A DNA stretch of 64,000 nt from PALSA-1004 sp041483135 (GTDB lineage: Bacteria; Pseudomonadota; Gammaproteobacteria; Burkholderiales; SG8-41): positions 42,005 through 106,004 of the forward strand of contig JBGPFE010000012.1 of the NCBI GenBank assembly GCA_041483135.1, written 5' to 3'. The translations under genes were made by a program, and so were the position numbers. The first letter of the stretch is position 1; each line of letters starts with the position of its first letter. Positions 8,901 through 16,506 of this stretch are shown here, piece after piece. The notes under the pieces were generated by a model. It ran no database searches, was not told the origin of the DNA, and was given only the letters and a program-made list of their open reading frames with translations.

Positions 8901-9426
8901 TGGCATCGACTTCCGCTTCGGCGCCGGCTTGCGTGGCGGCGCGCGCTTCTTCCTCGGCCTTCAGCTTGGCGACGGCTTCCTGTTTGGCTTTGGCTTCCGC
9001 CGCTGCCCGTGCGCGCGCTTCGATTTCCTGCCGTGTTTTGGCTTCGGCGGCGGCGCGCGCTTCGGTTTCAGCGCGTGCTTTGGCGGCGGCCTCGGCCTTG
9101 GCGCGCGACTCGGCTTCGGAATTGAGTTGCGCTACTTTTGCGGGCGAAGTGAAATCGAGATCGAAATCCTCGCCGGCAGCCGCTGCCGGCTGGCCGGCGG
9201 CGGGCGGCTGGGAAAAGACCTTGATGTAACCGTCGGCGGTCAGCTTGTCGAGTGCCTGCTTGAGCGCCACTTCAGCTACGCGTGCCTTGTGCGGCAGATC
9301 GGCAACCGGGGTTTTGCCATCGACGGCGAGAAACACCAGGCCGAGCTCGCGCGTGAGCTTGATGGTTCGGTTCTTGACCTCGAGTATGCCCTTGGAGGTC
9401 TTGGTGTATATCGTCTGTGGGTGCAT
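5902..9426 (-). CDS. Giant coiled-coil protein with N-terminal module and C-terminal AsmA-like domain
   Basis: 1174 residues with four parts. (1) A 72-residue globular module starting MHPQTIYTKTSKGILEVKN, which resembles the N-terminus of the PAS protein at 14361-15530. (2) About 680 residues of nearly uninterrupted Ala/Glu/Lys/Arg repeats (AEAEARAKAEA-type, with breaks such as AERKAREEAE), predicted to form a very long coiled coil or single alpha-helix. (3) One transmembrane helix at about 774-797 (MLAGGLVVLIALGLALLQIV). (4) About 375 residues resembling the C-terminal half of AsmA/TamB-like envelope proteins (VEQLLSDRLQEPVNIATLRF and LAGRLNVQLGSQTV). AsmA-like proteins are implicated in phospholipid or protein transport to the outer membrane. 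The topology suggests a long cytoplasmic rod carrying the N-terminal module and a periplasmic AsmA-like domain. The role is unknown; it may be a scaffold or tether. Confidence 0.75.
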   Translation of the reverse strand: MHPQTIYTKTSKGILEVKNRTIKLTRELGLVFLAVDGKTPVADLPHKARVAEVALKQALDKLTADGYIKVFSQPPAAGQPAAAAGEDFDLDFTSPAKVAQLNSEAESRAKAEAAAKARAETEARAAAEAKTRQEIEARARAAAEAKAKQEAVAKLKAEEEARAATQAGAEAEVDAKSATGANAKAEAEARLHAAMEAKARAEAEARARAAGEAKATIEAAAKAKAEASARAEAEARAHAEAESRARAAAEARARVAVEAKMRAMEQALKQAEERAKAEGEARARAEAEAKTRTEVESIARAEAEARAKAAEAAIAQAQAMAEAASAARAEAEARAKTEAEARAAAENRGREQVGEQIKAEANAIARTAEAAKQEALAKAEQAMRALAEAEAKAKIEAEARAAAEGKARAAAEFRTQDDADKLQRETELQIAREEAEAKTRAELKALEENIRKASAEAQAREVAERKAREEAETRVEAERKARQEAEARAAIEIKARDEDVRKAREEVEVRTAGEAKAREEAQAERKARTEAEAQVAVERQSREEAVNQAREEAEHKARGEVEARFEVERKAREEAEAQAEIERKAREEAERKAMAELETQIEAERKARADAENKAASALKISQTAEKLIREAADKETAEAQKARDQAQKMLDTARLAHEQAVAKAQAEMTARVKAEQKALAEKRARASAEDRAKQEAVARVMQEHQMRQSAEQEIKAKVEAELRSRAQAELEAEVKARTDAQKRAEASGAQRTLERSEVAAKGVAVAHVRKPVKWGRMLAGGLVVLIALGLALLQIVPLSGYIGNVEQLLSDRLQEPVNIATLRFSLLPSPQLKLERIIIGKAQDVSIDSAIIPVSPFAIFEESKNLDEVQLFTVNIDQDAIPRLATWVKPQAGPQRLRINRIKLSAVKLALHGVEMPNFEATVTLGKDGSLQKASLRDGKATVELVPLKDQGILRANFTLKDWQPPVGPGVEFSDLAGTALVSRQQVAVTGIDGRLYGGALKGAVTVKWGSGLAADGEFSLKGTDVGQLLPVFTRGFVASGALDTSAKFSMLGKTPDELFAAPRITATFTLQKGALNNVDLVRAMQSPSRRGMRGGKTPFNEITGEAQVAGNRIAYRNLNLTSGPMTANGTVDVAPTAELAGRLNVQLGSQTVTIARGVLTVGGSLKDPLLSQ

Positions 9427-9576
9427 GCAGTCCGGCCGTCGTTGCTAACGCATTACAAATACTCGCATAACTTGCGCTTATTCCTCGCGTACCGGGAATA
9501 ACCCGGCTGAGACCCGGCGGTCGCGTTGTAATGCATCATCAATTGCGCTCAAGCAATACGCTGATCGGCTGGTTTT

Positions 9577-9606
9577 TTATTGTTGCTCGCGACGGGTCAT
9601 TATAGT
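9577..9606 (+). promoter_or_regulatory. Candidate sigma-70-like promoter of the HD gene
   Basis: TTATTG (9577-9582) and TATAGT (9601-9606) are separated by 18 nt in an AT-rich stretch of the divergent spacer, about 60 nt upstream of the HD-domain start, which has a good GGAGG site. This is pattern recognition only. Confidence 0.35.
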
Positions 9607-9665
9607 TTAATACTTCGAAAAAACTAACGTAACGACTGATTTTTCTCGTCCGGAGGGCAGCCGGT

Positions 9666-10613
9666 ATGCAAGAGCGGCGCAGCGACTACGATGTCACCAA
9701 CACCATCAAGACCACCGACCCGGCGGCGGTTGGTGCAGAAGTGCGTCGCATCTACCTTGATTTGTATCGAAAAGACGGCGTCGACGGGCTGGGCCGGTCG
9801 TTCCGGGATTTTGCCGCGCTCTACCGTGGCGAACACCCCGAGTATTACGGCTGCGATACCGGCTACCACGATCTGCAGCACGTGCTGGATGTCACGCTGG
9901 CGATGGCGCGGCTGCTCGATGGTTATCAGCGGGCCGGACGCGAGCCGCTGGGCGAAAGATTGTTCTGCCTGGGCGTCATCCTCGCGCTGTATCACGACTG
10001 CGGCTACCTCCGCCACCGGAAAGATACCCGGCACCAGAACGGCGCGGAGTACACGCTGATTCACGTCACGCGCGGGGCGCGCTATTTGCGCGACTATCTG
10101 CCGAAAATCGGCATGGCGGATCTGGCGGCGGTCGCGGCGCGCATACTGCACTTTACCGGCTACGAAGTGCCGATCAGTAAAATCCGGCTGCCGCAGCCGA
10201 TTTTCCGCGTCATCGGCAACCTGCTCGGCACCGCCGACATTCTCGCGCAGATGGCGGACCGCTGTTATCTTGAAAAATGCTACGACCGGCTGTATCCCGA
10301 ATTCGTGCTCGGCGGCGTCGCGCGGCGCAAGAATGGCCGCGGCGGTGACTTGGTGGTGTTCATGTCGGCCACCGACCTCATTTCAAAAACGCCGACCTTC
10401 TACGAAAACGCGGCGCACCGCCTCGACGCCGATCTCGACTGCGCGTACCGTTACGCCGAGCCGCATTTCGGCGGTCACAACTATTACCTCGAGGCGGTCG
10501 AGAAAAACATCGGCTATGCGCGCAATGTCGGCGCACACGGCGACATGTCCCGGCTGCGGCGCCGTCCGCCACCGCCATTTGCCGCGGTGCGTGAGCAGTT
10601 GCGGCTGATCTGA
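9666..10613 (+). CDS. HD-domain metal-dependent phosphohydrolase
   Basis: 315 residues. The HD-superfamily metal ligands are visible: GYHDLQHVLDV (His68, His72) and ALYHDCGY (His110-Asp111), with ILHFTGYE and LLGTADILAQMADR as later helices. This layout resembles the catalytic domain of cyclic-nucleotide phosphodiesterases and related HD hydrolases. No sensory domain is fused. The GGAGG at 9652 sits at a suitable distance from the ATG. It is divergent from the coiled-coil/AsmA gene and single. The substrate cannot be told; a nucleotide second messenger is a reasonable guess because of the nearby GGDEF gene. Confidence 0.75.
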   Translation: MQERRSDYDVTNTIKTTDPAAVGAEVRRIYLDLYRKDGVDGLGRSFRDFAALYRGEHPEYYGCDTGYHDLQHVLDVTLAMARLLDGYQRAGREPLGERLFCLGVILALYHDCGYLRHRKDTRHQNGAEYTLIHVTRGARYLRDYLPKIGMADLAAVAARILHFTGYEVPISKIRLPQPIFRVIGNLLGTADILAQMADRCYLEKCYDRLYPEFVLGGVARRKNGRGGDLVVFMSATDLISKTPTFYENAAHRLDADLDCAYRYAEPHFGGHNYYLEAVEKNIGYARNVGAHGDMSRLRRRPPPPFAAVREQLRLI

Positions 10614-10674
10614 AGGCGCGCGTTGTTTGGGAGGGTCCCGGCCCGGTTTCTCCGCCGATCAGCGCTTCTCCGCA

Positions 10675-11673
10675 TTACCCCACCGTCAGCACGATTTTGC
10701 CGATGTGCGCGCTCGATTCCATGAGCGCGTGCGCTTTCGCCGCCTCGGCGAGCGGAAAGGTCGCGTGCACCACCGGCTTGATCTTGCCCGATACGATCAG
10801 CGGCCAGACTTTCGCCTCGAGTTCCTGCGCGACACTCGCCTTGAACTCCGCAGTCCGGGTCCGCAGGGTCGATCCGGTATAGCGCAGGCGCTTGAGCATC
10901 ACCGGCATCAGATTGATTTCGACCTTGGACCCCAGCGCGAAGGCGAGTTGGATGATGCGCCCGTCGTGGCTGGCGGCCTTGAAGTTCTTCTCGACGTTCG
11001 GCCCGCCGACGATGTCGAGTATCACGTTGGCGCCGCCTGCCTTGCGCACGATTTCGACAAAGTCTTCCTGCCGGTAGTCGATCACGCGGTCGGCGCCCAG
11101 GTCGCGGCAGAACCCGCAACGTTCCGCAGGACTGTCGGTGGCGATGACTTTAGCGCCGAACGCCTTGCCGAGCTGGATCGCGGTCGAGCCGATGCCGCCC
11201 GCTCCGCCGTGGACGAGCAACGTTTCTCCCGCGGTCAGGCCGGCCCCCATGAACACGTTGCTCCAGACCGTGAAGAAAGTTTCCGGCAGGCTCCCCGCTT
11301 CACGCAAGTCGACGCCTTGCGGGACCGGCAGGCAGTGCCGCGCGTCGACAGCGCAATATTCGGCATAGCCGCCGCCGTTGGTGAGGCCGGTCACCCGGTC
11401 GCCGATGGCCCAGCGCCTGGCCTGCTTGTCCGCCGCGACGACCGTGCCCGAGACTTCGAGCCCGAGCAGGTCGGTCGCCCCGGCCGGCGGCGGATAGAGG
11501 CCCTTGCGCTGCATGAGATCGGGTCCGTTGACGCCCGTCACGGCGACCTTGATCAGCACTTCGCCGCTCCCGGGCGCCGGCACGGGGCGGGTCGCGACGC
11601 GCAGGACCTCGGGCCCGCCCGGCGCGCTGATCTCCACGACTTGCATTTGTTTCGGTAGCTGCTGACTCATCAA
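10675..11673 (-). CDS. NAD(P)H:quinone oxidoreductase (PIG3/QorA-like, zinc-free MDR)
   Basis: 332 residues of the medium-chain dehydrogenase/reductase fold. N-terminal GroES-like part (about 8-125), then a Rossmann domain starting LLVHGGAGGIGSTAIQLGKA. The Cys zinc ligands of alcohol dehydrogenases are absent, as in quinone oxidoreductases of the PIG3 type (length 325-335). It reduces quinones with NADPH. The RLRYTGSTLRTRTAEFKA segment is typical of this subgroup. It is probably last in a minus-strand group with the crotonase and cupin genes, but a repeat-bearing spacer of about 170 nt separates them. Confidence 0.85.
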   Translation of the reverse strand: MMSQQLPKQMQVVEISAPGGPEVLRVATRPVPAPGSGEVLIKVAVTGVNGPDLMQRKGLYPPPAGATDLLGLEVSGTVVAADKQARRWAIGDRVTGLTNGGGYAEYCAVDARHCLPVPQGVDLREAGSLPETFFTVWSNVFMGAGLTAGETLLVHGGAGGIGSTAIQLGKAFGAKVIATDSPAERCGFCRDLGADRVIDYRQEDFVEIVRKAGGANVILDIVGGPNVEKNFKAASHDGRIIQLAFALGSKVEINLMPVMLKRLRYTGSTLRTRTAEFKASVAQELEAKVWPLIVSGKIKPVVHATFPLAEAAKAHALMESSAHIGKIVLTVG

Positions 11674-11693
11674 ATCCTCTCAATAAAAAAAAC

Positions 11694-11830
11694 CGGCCAC
11701 AGAGATCACAGAGAACACAGAGAGAATACAGAATACCTGTTCGTGAAGAGAATGGAGACTTAAACAGGAAAACGACGAGATTTTTTGATGCCCCTTTTTT
11801 CTCTGAGAACTCTGTGTACTCAGTGGCTGG
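11694..11830. repeat. Inverted pair of family B arms
   Basis: Left arm 11694-11730 (CCGGCCACAGAGATCACAGA, continuing as ACACAGAGAG) and inverted right arm 11799-11830 (TCTCTGAGAACTCTGTGTAC then CAGTGGC) flank about 70 nt of unique sequence. The element sits between the crotonase and quinone oxidoreductase genes and could fold into a long cruciform in DNA or a hairpin in RNA. Confidence 0.7.
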
Positions 11831-11842
11831 ATTTTGAATTGG

Positions 11843-12565
11843 CTATTTGGTTTCCCTGAACATGCGTATGCGTTCTTTGAGTCCCGGCACGCTCGCCGAT
11901 TGGACGAGGGCCGCCATATCGGCGGCGCGCGTATCGGTGACCGTTTGCTCGTTGAGCCGCGCGGTCGCCGGCTGCGTGAGCAGGCTCGAAGCTTTGCGCG
12001 TCGCGGCGATCAGCGCCGGCCATTCGGATTGCGCAGCGACTTGCGTGAGAAACCCGAGCCGCAGCGCCTCGTCGGCGTCGAAAGTCCTGCTGGTCGCGAG
12101 CACGTCGCGTGCGGCGTCGGCGCCGATGCGGCCGGCAAGCCGGCGCGTGCCGAGCACGATGCCGAAGCGCAGTCCCGGCATCCGGAACGTGGTGCCCGGC
12201 GCGGCGACCCGCAGGCTGCAGGCGCACACGATATCGGCGCCGGCGCCGAATATCCTGCCGTGCGCGAGCGCGAGCGTCACGAACGGCGCGTGATGGATAA
12301 GCTGCAGCAGATGCTCGATGCGGATGAAGCGCAGCACGAGGTCGCCTTCGCTCGCGTCGAGATAACCGGTGAAATCGAAGCCGGCGCAGAAGTGGTCGCC
12401 GTTGCCGTCGAGGATCAGGAGCCGCGTGCCGTCGGTGTACGCGTACTCGATCGCGTTGAGCAGCGCTTCGACCAGCGACGCCGACAGCGCGTTCGCTTTC
12501 TGCGGACGGTTTAGAGTGACGTGAGTGACGTGGCCGTCATGGCTGCGCAGCAGCTCGTTGTCCAT
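11843..12565 (-). CDS. Enoyl-CoA hydratase/isomerase family (crotonase) protein, altered active site
   Basis: 240 residues with the crotonase fold: GDHFCAGFDFTGYLD gives the first oxyanion-hole strand and GRIFGAGADIVCACSLRVA the second. Both catalytic glutamates of classical enoyl-CoA hydratase appear to be missing: the GGGCELAMxCD position reads GAGADIVCACS (Glu to Asp), and the PE-lGxxPG position reads PGLRFGIVLG (Glu to Gly). It may therefore catalyse another crotonase reaction (isomerisation, hydrolysis) or act on a non-standard substrate. It starts 20 nt after the cupin gene on the same strand, so co-transcription is likely. Confidence 0.8.
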   Translation of the reverse strand: MDNELLRSHDGHVTHVTLNRPQKANALSASLVEALLNAIEYAYTDGTRLLILDGNGDHFCAGFDFTGYLDASEGDLVLRFIRIEHLLQLIHHAPFVTLALAHGRIFGAGADIVCACSLRVAAPGTTFRMPGLRFGIVLGTRRLAGRIGADAARDVLATSRTFDADEALRLGFLTQVAAQSEWPALIAATRKASSLLTQPATARLNEQTVTDTRAADMAALVQSASVPGLKERIRMFRETK

Positions 12566-12585
12566 GACGCGGCCTGAACCGATCG

Positions 12586-13200
12586 CTAGGCGCTTTTTTG
12601 CAGCGCCGCGCGCACTTCCGCCGAGCGGTCCCAGAAGTTCGGCATGGACGTCGCCGAATAACCCGAGACGAACGGCTGCACGGCGCCGGTTGCGGCATCG
12701 AAGATGTGGCGGCTCACCGCGCCGATATTGGCGCCGTAGACGTGGATGCTGATCGAGGGACGATCGGACAAGGCGTTCTCGACTTTGTGGATGTCACCGA
12801 CTGTCGGCGAAACATGATCGATCTGGCCGGGCAGAATCTGGTGCGAGGGGCCCGCTTCGATGGCGCCGGCGTGCGCCGTGTACTCGTGGCACATCTCGGC
12901 GCCGCGCAGCATGCCGATGATTCCCCATACCGTATGGTCGTGCACCGGCGTCTTCTGTCCCGGCCCCCACACGAAGCTCACCACCGAGAAGCGCTCGAGC
13001 GCATCGCAATACAGCAGGAATTGCTGGTAATGCCCGGGATGATCTTGCGCGCAATCGTCCGGCAGCCAGTCGTCGTGGCTGACCAGCGCCGCGAGCAGTT
13101 TCCCGCCGCGGTCGAGGATGGCGGGCTCGTCGCTGCCGCTAGCTTCGAGGAGGCGCGTGAAGTCGGCGATGAATTGTCGGAAGCGCGCGTAGTTTTTCAT
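12586..13200 (-). CDS. Cysteine dioxygenase-like thiol dioxygenase (cupin)
   Basis: 204 residues. The three-histidine iron site of thiol dioxygenases is readable: TPVHDHTVWG (His87, His89) and SISIHVYG (His153). A typical AEMCHEYTAH strand lies between. The fold and length match bacterial cysteine or 3-mercaptopropionate dioxygenases, which add O2 to a thiol to give a sulfinate. First gene of a minus-strand pair with the crotonase. Which thiol is used cannot be decided by eye. Confidence 0.85.
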   Translation of the reverse strand: MKNYARFRQFIADFTRLLEASGSDEPAILDRGGKLLAALVSHDDWLPDDCAQDHPGHYQQFLLYCDALERFSVVSFVWGPGQKTPVHDHTVWGIIGMLRGAEMCHEYTAHAGAIEAGPSHQILPGQIDHVSPTVGDIHKVENALSDRPSISIHVYGANIGAVSRHIFDAATGAVQPFVSGYSATSMPNFWDRSAEVRAALQKSA

Positions 13201-13232
13201 GGGGAATTACACGGTAACGCGGAACCGATATA

Positions 13233-13341
13233 CTAGTGCCGTTCCAGCTATTCCGAGTTTTCTGTGATGGGTGATCGAGGCACAATAATCAGCGGAATGA
13301 TACTCGTGGCCATTGGACCAATCAAGTTGGAACGGCACTAG
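13233..13341. mobile_element. MITE-like element with 14-bp terminal inverted repeats
   Basis: CTAGTGCCGTTCCA (13233-13246) and its exact reverse complement TGGAACGGCACTAG (13328-13341) bound 109 bp with no coding capacity. The outermost bases contain TA on each side, which would fit a TA target duplication of the IS630/Tc1 type with GTGCCGTTCCA as the terminal repeat. It lies in the divergent spacer just before the amidohydrolase gene. Confidence 0.5.
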
Positions 13342-13372
13342 CACGCGATTTCAACCCGTTGTTCACTTCAAA

Positions 13373-14143
13373 ATGCCGCCGCCGCGCTACAAGATCTTCG
13401 ACACCCATTTTCACATCATCGACCAGCGTTTTCCGCTGACGCCGAACCAGGGTTATCTGCCGCCCGAATTCGACTGGAAAACGTACCGCGGTGCCGCGGT
13501 CAAGCTCGGCGTTGCCGGCGGCGCGATCGTGTCGGGGTCGTTTCAGGCGTTCGACCAGACTTATCTTCTCGACGCGCTAAACAAGCTCGGCCCGTGCTAT
13601 GTCGGCGTCGCGCAATTGCCGGCATCCGTCAGCGACGACGAGCTGAAGCGGCTCGATGCGGCGGGCGTGCGCGCGGTTCGCTTCAACGTCAGGCGCGGCG
13701 GCTCGGCCGGCATCCAGGATCTCGCGAGCATGGCGCAGCGCGTCTACGATCTCGTGCGCTGGCACGCCGAACTGTATATCGATTCGAAGGACCTCGATGC
13801 GATTTACGATACGCTCGTGAAACTGCCGCGCATCAGCATCGATCATCTCGGATTGTCGAAAGCGGGGTTCCCGACATTACTCAAGCTCGCCGAGCGCGGC
13901 GTGCAGGTCAAGGCCACCGGTTTCGGTCGCGTGGATTTCGACGTCGCGCAGGCGGTGAAAGACATCACGCGCGCGAATCCGGCGAGCCTCGTGTTCGGCA
14001 CCGACATGCCGTCGACGCGCGTCGAGCGCCCGTTCAAGGACACCGACATCGATCTCGTCGCCGACGCGCTCGGCGATGCGCTCGCGCGCAAGGTGTTCTA
14101 CGACAACGCGGTCGCGTTCTACCGGCCGCGCAAATCCATGTAG
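13373..14143 (+). CDS. Amidohydrolase family TIM-barrel hydrolase
   Basis: 256 residues from the ATG at 13373. An in-frame ATG at 13313 would add 20 residues read through the right end of the MITE-like repeat, so I prefer the later start. The metal-dependent hydrolase pattern is clear: IFDTHFHIID at the N-terminus (HxH), SIDHLGLS (His) and LVFGTDMPSTR (Asp). This is the COG3618-type amidohydrolase 2 family, which includes lactonases and decarboxylases acting on small carboxylic substrates. It is a single gene on this strand with no partner, so the substrate is unknown. Confidence 0.8.
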   Translation: MPPPRYKIFDTHFHIIDQRFPLTPNQGYLPPEFDWKTYRGAAVKLGVAGGAIVSGSFQAFDQTYLLDALNKLGPCYVGVAQLPASVSDDELKRLDAAGVRAVRFNVRRGGSAGIQDLASMAQRVYDLVRWHAELYIDSKDLDAIYDTLVKLPRISIDHLGLSKAGFPTLLKLAERGVQVKATGFGRVDFDVAQAVKDITRANPASLVFGTDMPSTRVERPFKDTDIDLVADALGDALARKVFYDNAVAFYRPRKSM

Positions 14144-14360
14144 ATGATTACGATGTCACCGGCGATTGGCACCGGACGCACCGCAATCGCCGGTTCACTT
14201 GCTGAATGCGCGAACGCGTCAGGCATCGACGCCGCATCGAAAATTGAATTCAAGCTGACTTACGCGGCGCCAGATCGGTTGCGACCTCGGCTTCGAATTC
14301 GCCATCGGGATCGAGGTGCGCGTGATTTGCTGCTTAAGGTCTGGTCGCGCGATCTTGCGC

Positions 14361-15530
14361 CTAGGCCATGCCGCGCAGCGTTCCGCACACACCGGTGCTG
14401 GCGCCGGAGGTCGTAGTCAATGGTGCGGCACGCATTGCAACCCGCAACGGTGCGCCGGCTTTGCGTGCCAAACGCGCCTCGAAAATGACCGGCACCGCGC
14501 GACCGCGTGCGACCCCGTCCAGGTAATCGGCCACGCCGCGCTGGTCCTCAAGGACAAAGAACTGCGCGAGCGGCCTGCCCAGGGTCTCTTCGCTGCGGTA
14601 TCCGCTGAGTATCGTCCACCGCGCATTGACATAATTGCTGTTCCCGGCGAGATCGGTTTGAAACACGGTTTCTCTTATGCACTCGAGCAACCGCAGGTCC
14701 GGCCTGGATTCGACTGCTGCGGTGACATCCGGGGGTTCCGGCAACGCGCCGGCGCGCGAGGGCGGTTCTCTTCCGCGCTTGGTCTGCTCCTGCGCGGCGT
14801 GTGTCACCTTGCTCTCCACTCGATTGCGCAACTCCCGTTTCACCCGTGGCTCAAGCGCGGCCGTAAGCCTGGCCCGTATTTCCGCCTCCAGCACCGGGCG
14901 CAGCGCGGCAACCAGTTTGTGCCGCAGTTCTTGCTCGATCTTGGGTCGCAGCTCAGCTATCAGTTTCGCGTGCAGTTCTTCTTCAACTTTCGGCCGCAAC
15001 TCCGCCACGAGCTTTGCTCTCGCTTCGGCATTGAGGGAGCCTGGAGGCTCCCGCGACGGGCGCGCTTTTGCCTCAGTTTCGGGTCGCGCGTGCGCCGCGG
15101 CGCCCTGCGGCACAGCGGGTGGCGGCTTGCGCCCATTGGCCTGCCGTGTCTTCGCCGCTCCGGCCGCGGGCGGCGAAGACTGGGCCGCGCTCAACAACCC
15201 GCGCTCGAGCTTGGTGAAGTCCAGGGTTTGCACGACTTCCTGCGCGAGATCTTGCACTTGCTCGTCAAGCTTGCGCAGTTCGGCATATTCGCCCGTGTCC
15301 GCTTCGTGGGCGGCAAGGATGTGGATGAGCTTCTTTTCTTCGAGCGTCGTTACCGCTTTCTGAAATCGGGTATCAGTGAGGTCTTTGAACTGCAAGCGCA
15401 ACTCGGCAATGCTCGCCTTGCCATTGACGAGCCGCAACAGGCGCACGGCGTCGTAATTGAGATCGCCGTCCTCGGTTTTCGCCTGGACGATGCCCTTCGC
15501 GGTCTTGGCCAGGATCGAATTGGCATCCAT
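14361..15530 (-). CDS. PAS-domain protein with shared N-terminal module and 16-residue helical repeats
   Basis: 389 residues. Residues 1-72 (MDANSILAKTAKGIVQAKTE onward) resemble the N-terminus of the coiled-coil/AsmA protein at 5902-9426 (shared pattern KTxKGIxxxK, then VxGKxxxAxL). After a basic, Ala/Pro-rich stretch come about five 16-residue repeats of the form KLIAELRPKIEQELRH (about 165-245). A PAS fold closes the protein (about 275-389: ECIRETVFQTDLAGNSNYVN, SGYRSEETLGRP). No kinase, GGDEF or HTH output domain follows, so it may signal through protein contacts. A regulatory partner of the AsmA-like protein is a guess from the shared module. Confidence 0.65.
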   Translation of the reverse strand: MDANSILAKTAKGIVQAKTEDGDLNYDAVRLLRLVNGKASIAELRLQFKDLTDTRFQKAVTTLEEKKLIHILAAHEADTGEYAELRKLDEQVQDLAQEVVQTLDFTKLERGLLSAAQSSPPAAGAAKTRQANGRKPPPAVPQGAAAHARPETEAKARPSREPPGSLNAEARAKLVAELRPKVEEELHAKLIAELRPKIEQELRHKLVAALRPVLEAEIRARLTAALEPRVKRELRNRVESKVTHAAQEQTKRGREPPSRAGALPEPPDVTAAVESRPDLRLLECIRETVFQTDLAGNSNYVNARWTILSGYRSEETLGRPLAQFFVLEDQRGVADYLDGVARGRAVPVIFEARLARKAGAPLRVAMRAAPLTTTSGASTGVCGTLRGMA

Positions 15531-15605
15531 TATTTTGGAAGGTCTTTCTCGGATCGGGCAAACAGGGACGATATTACACTTGCTTTCGGATAGACCCCAG
15601 GTTGA

Positions 15606-16328
15606 TCAGGAGATTCCCGCTTCGTGTGCAAATTCCCGATCGGGATCGAGTTCGCGCAGCGCGGCGCGCTCGCGCGTGGTGATCATCGGCGTCGGTCCTG
15701 CGCCTGCCGCGTCGAATTTGAAGCCGGTGCGCCGGGTTATTTCTGCGAGGCTCGAATCCGGGCGCCACGATTCGAGCCCGAGGCGCCCGTTGCGGCGCTG
15801 GAATACGGCAATCGGCGTCACCAGCGCCGCCAGGTTGCCGGCGGCAGTGACGAAGTCGAGCTTCTCGACGAGCGCGCGCGGGCTGTGCTCGGTGCGCCAC
15901 GTCGCAACCCGCTTCGCGGTCGGCAGCATTACCGCCGCGCCGCCGCCGCCGGGCAGACGCACCCTGGGTTCGTGCCACGAGCCGATCGCTGAGACGTTGG
16001 TGCGGCCTCCGCCGTCGATCTGCGCGCAGCCGAGAAAGCAGAGGTCCATGCCCCCGCGCGCGCACAGGTCGTAGAAATCCTCATTCGCAAAAATCGCCGC
16101 CGAGCCCGCGACGATCGCCGGATCACTGCTCGAATGCGGAATTTTCTGCGGCTGCGGTTCGACGCCGCCGGCGACGTTGAGATAAGTGAAATGAAAATCG
16201 TAGGCGCGCTTGGCGAGCAGGCACGCGAGCATCGGCAGCGTCGAGTTGACGCCGCTGAACGTGATTTCGTTCGGCCGTATCTGGCGCGCGAGATTGACGA
16301 CGATGTAAGAGAACGGCGACCAGGACAT
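15606..16328 (-). CDS. CoA-transferase beta subunit (glutaconate/3-oxoadipate family I)
   Basis: 240 residues matching the small subunit of class I CoA-transferases: an N-terminal FSGVNSTLPMLACLLAKR segment, the central MDLCFLGCAQIDGGGRTNVS and the GGGGAAVMLPTAKRV loop. With the alpha subunit it would move CoA between two acids via a glutamyl-CoA thioester. The downstream end lacks a clear terminator. It lies 165 nt after the alpha-subunit gene on the same strand; that spacer is filled by GGGGTGAA repeats. Because the alpha gene is interrupted, the enzyme may not be functional. Confidence 0.8.
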   Translation of the reverse strand: MSWSPFSYIVVNLARQIRPNEITFSGVNSTLPMLACLLAKRAYDFHFTYLNVAGGVEPQPQKIPHSSSDPAIVAGSAAIFANEDFYDLCARGGMDLCFLGCAQIDGGGRTNVSAIGSWHEPRVRLPGGGGAAVMLPTAKRVATWRTEHSPRALVEKLDFVTAAGNLAALVTPIAVFQRRNGRLGLESWRPDSSLAEITRRTGFKFDAAGAGPTPMITTRERAALRELDPDREFAHEAGIS

Positions 16329-16333
16329 GTTTT

Positions 16334-16506
16334 GAGTGAAGGGGTGAAGGGGTGAAGGGGTGAAGGGGTGAAGGGGTGAACGAGTGAAGGAGTGAAGGAG
16401 TGAAGGGGTGAACGAGTGAACCCCCTCACCCTAGCCCTCTTCCCCGGGAAACGGGGGAGAGGGAATTATTCGCTCTTTCACTCCTTCACTCGTTCACGCC
16501 TTCACG
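16334..16506. repeat. GAAGGGGT tandem repeat with inverted partner arm
   Basis: 16334-16420 consists of about ten 8-nt units (GTGAAGGG, later GTGAACGA and GTGAAGGA), and 16474-16506 is the inverted counterpart (TTTCACTCCTTCACTCGTTC). The middle holds a second small palindrome (CTCTTCCCCGGGAAACGGGG). The right arm covers the last codons of the CoA-transferase alpha gene. Confidence 0.85.

Noticed and set aside
7523..9229. Plus-strand 568-residue reading across the coiled-coil gene
   Set aside because: It is an Ala/Ser/Arg-rich mirror of the repetitive minus-strand gene with no domain; GC-rich repeats keep antisense frames open.
14250..14333. Minus-strand tail reading NHAHLDPDGEFEAEVATDL and a stop
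   Set aside because: It looks like a protein C-terminus but is under 30 codons, and no family was recognised.
16334..16506. CRISPR-like array
   Set aside because: Units of 8 nt are directly adjacent with no spacers; it is a simple tandem repeat with an inverted arm.
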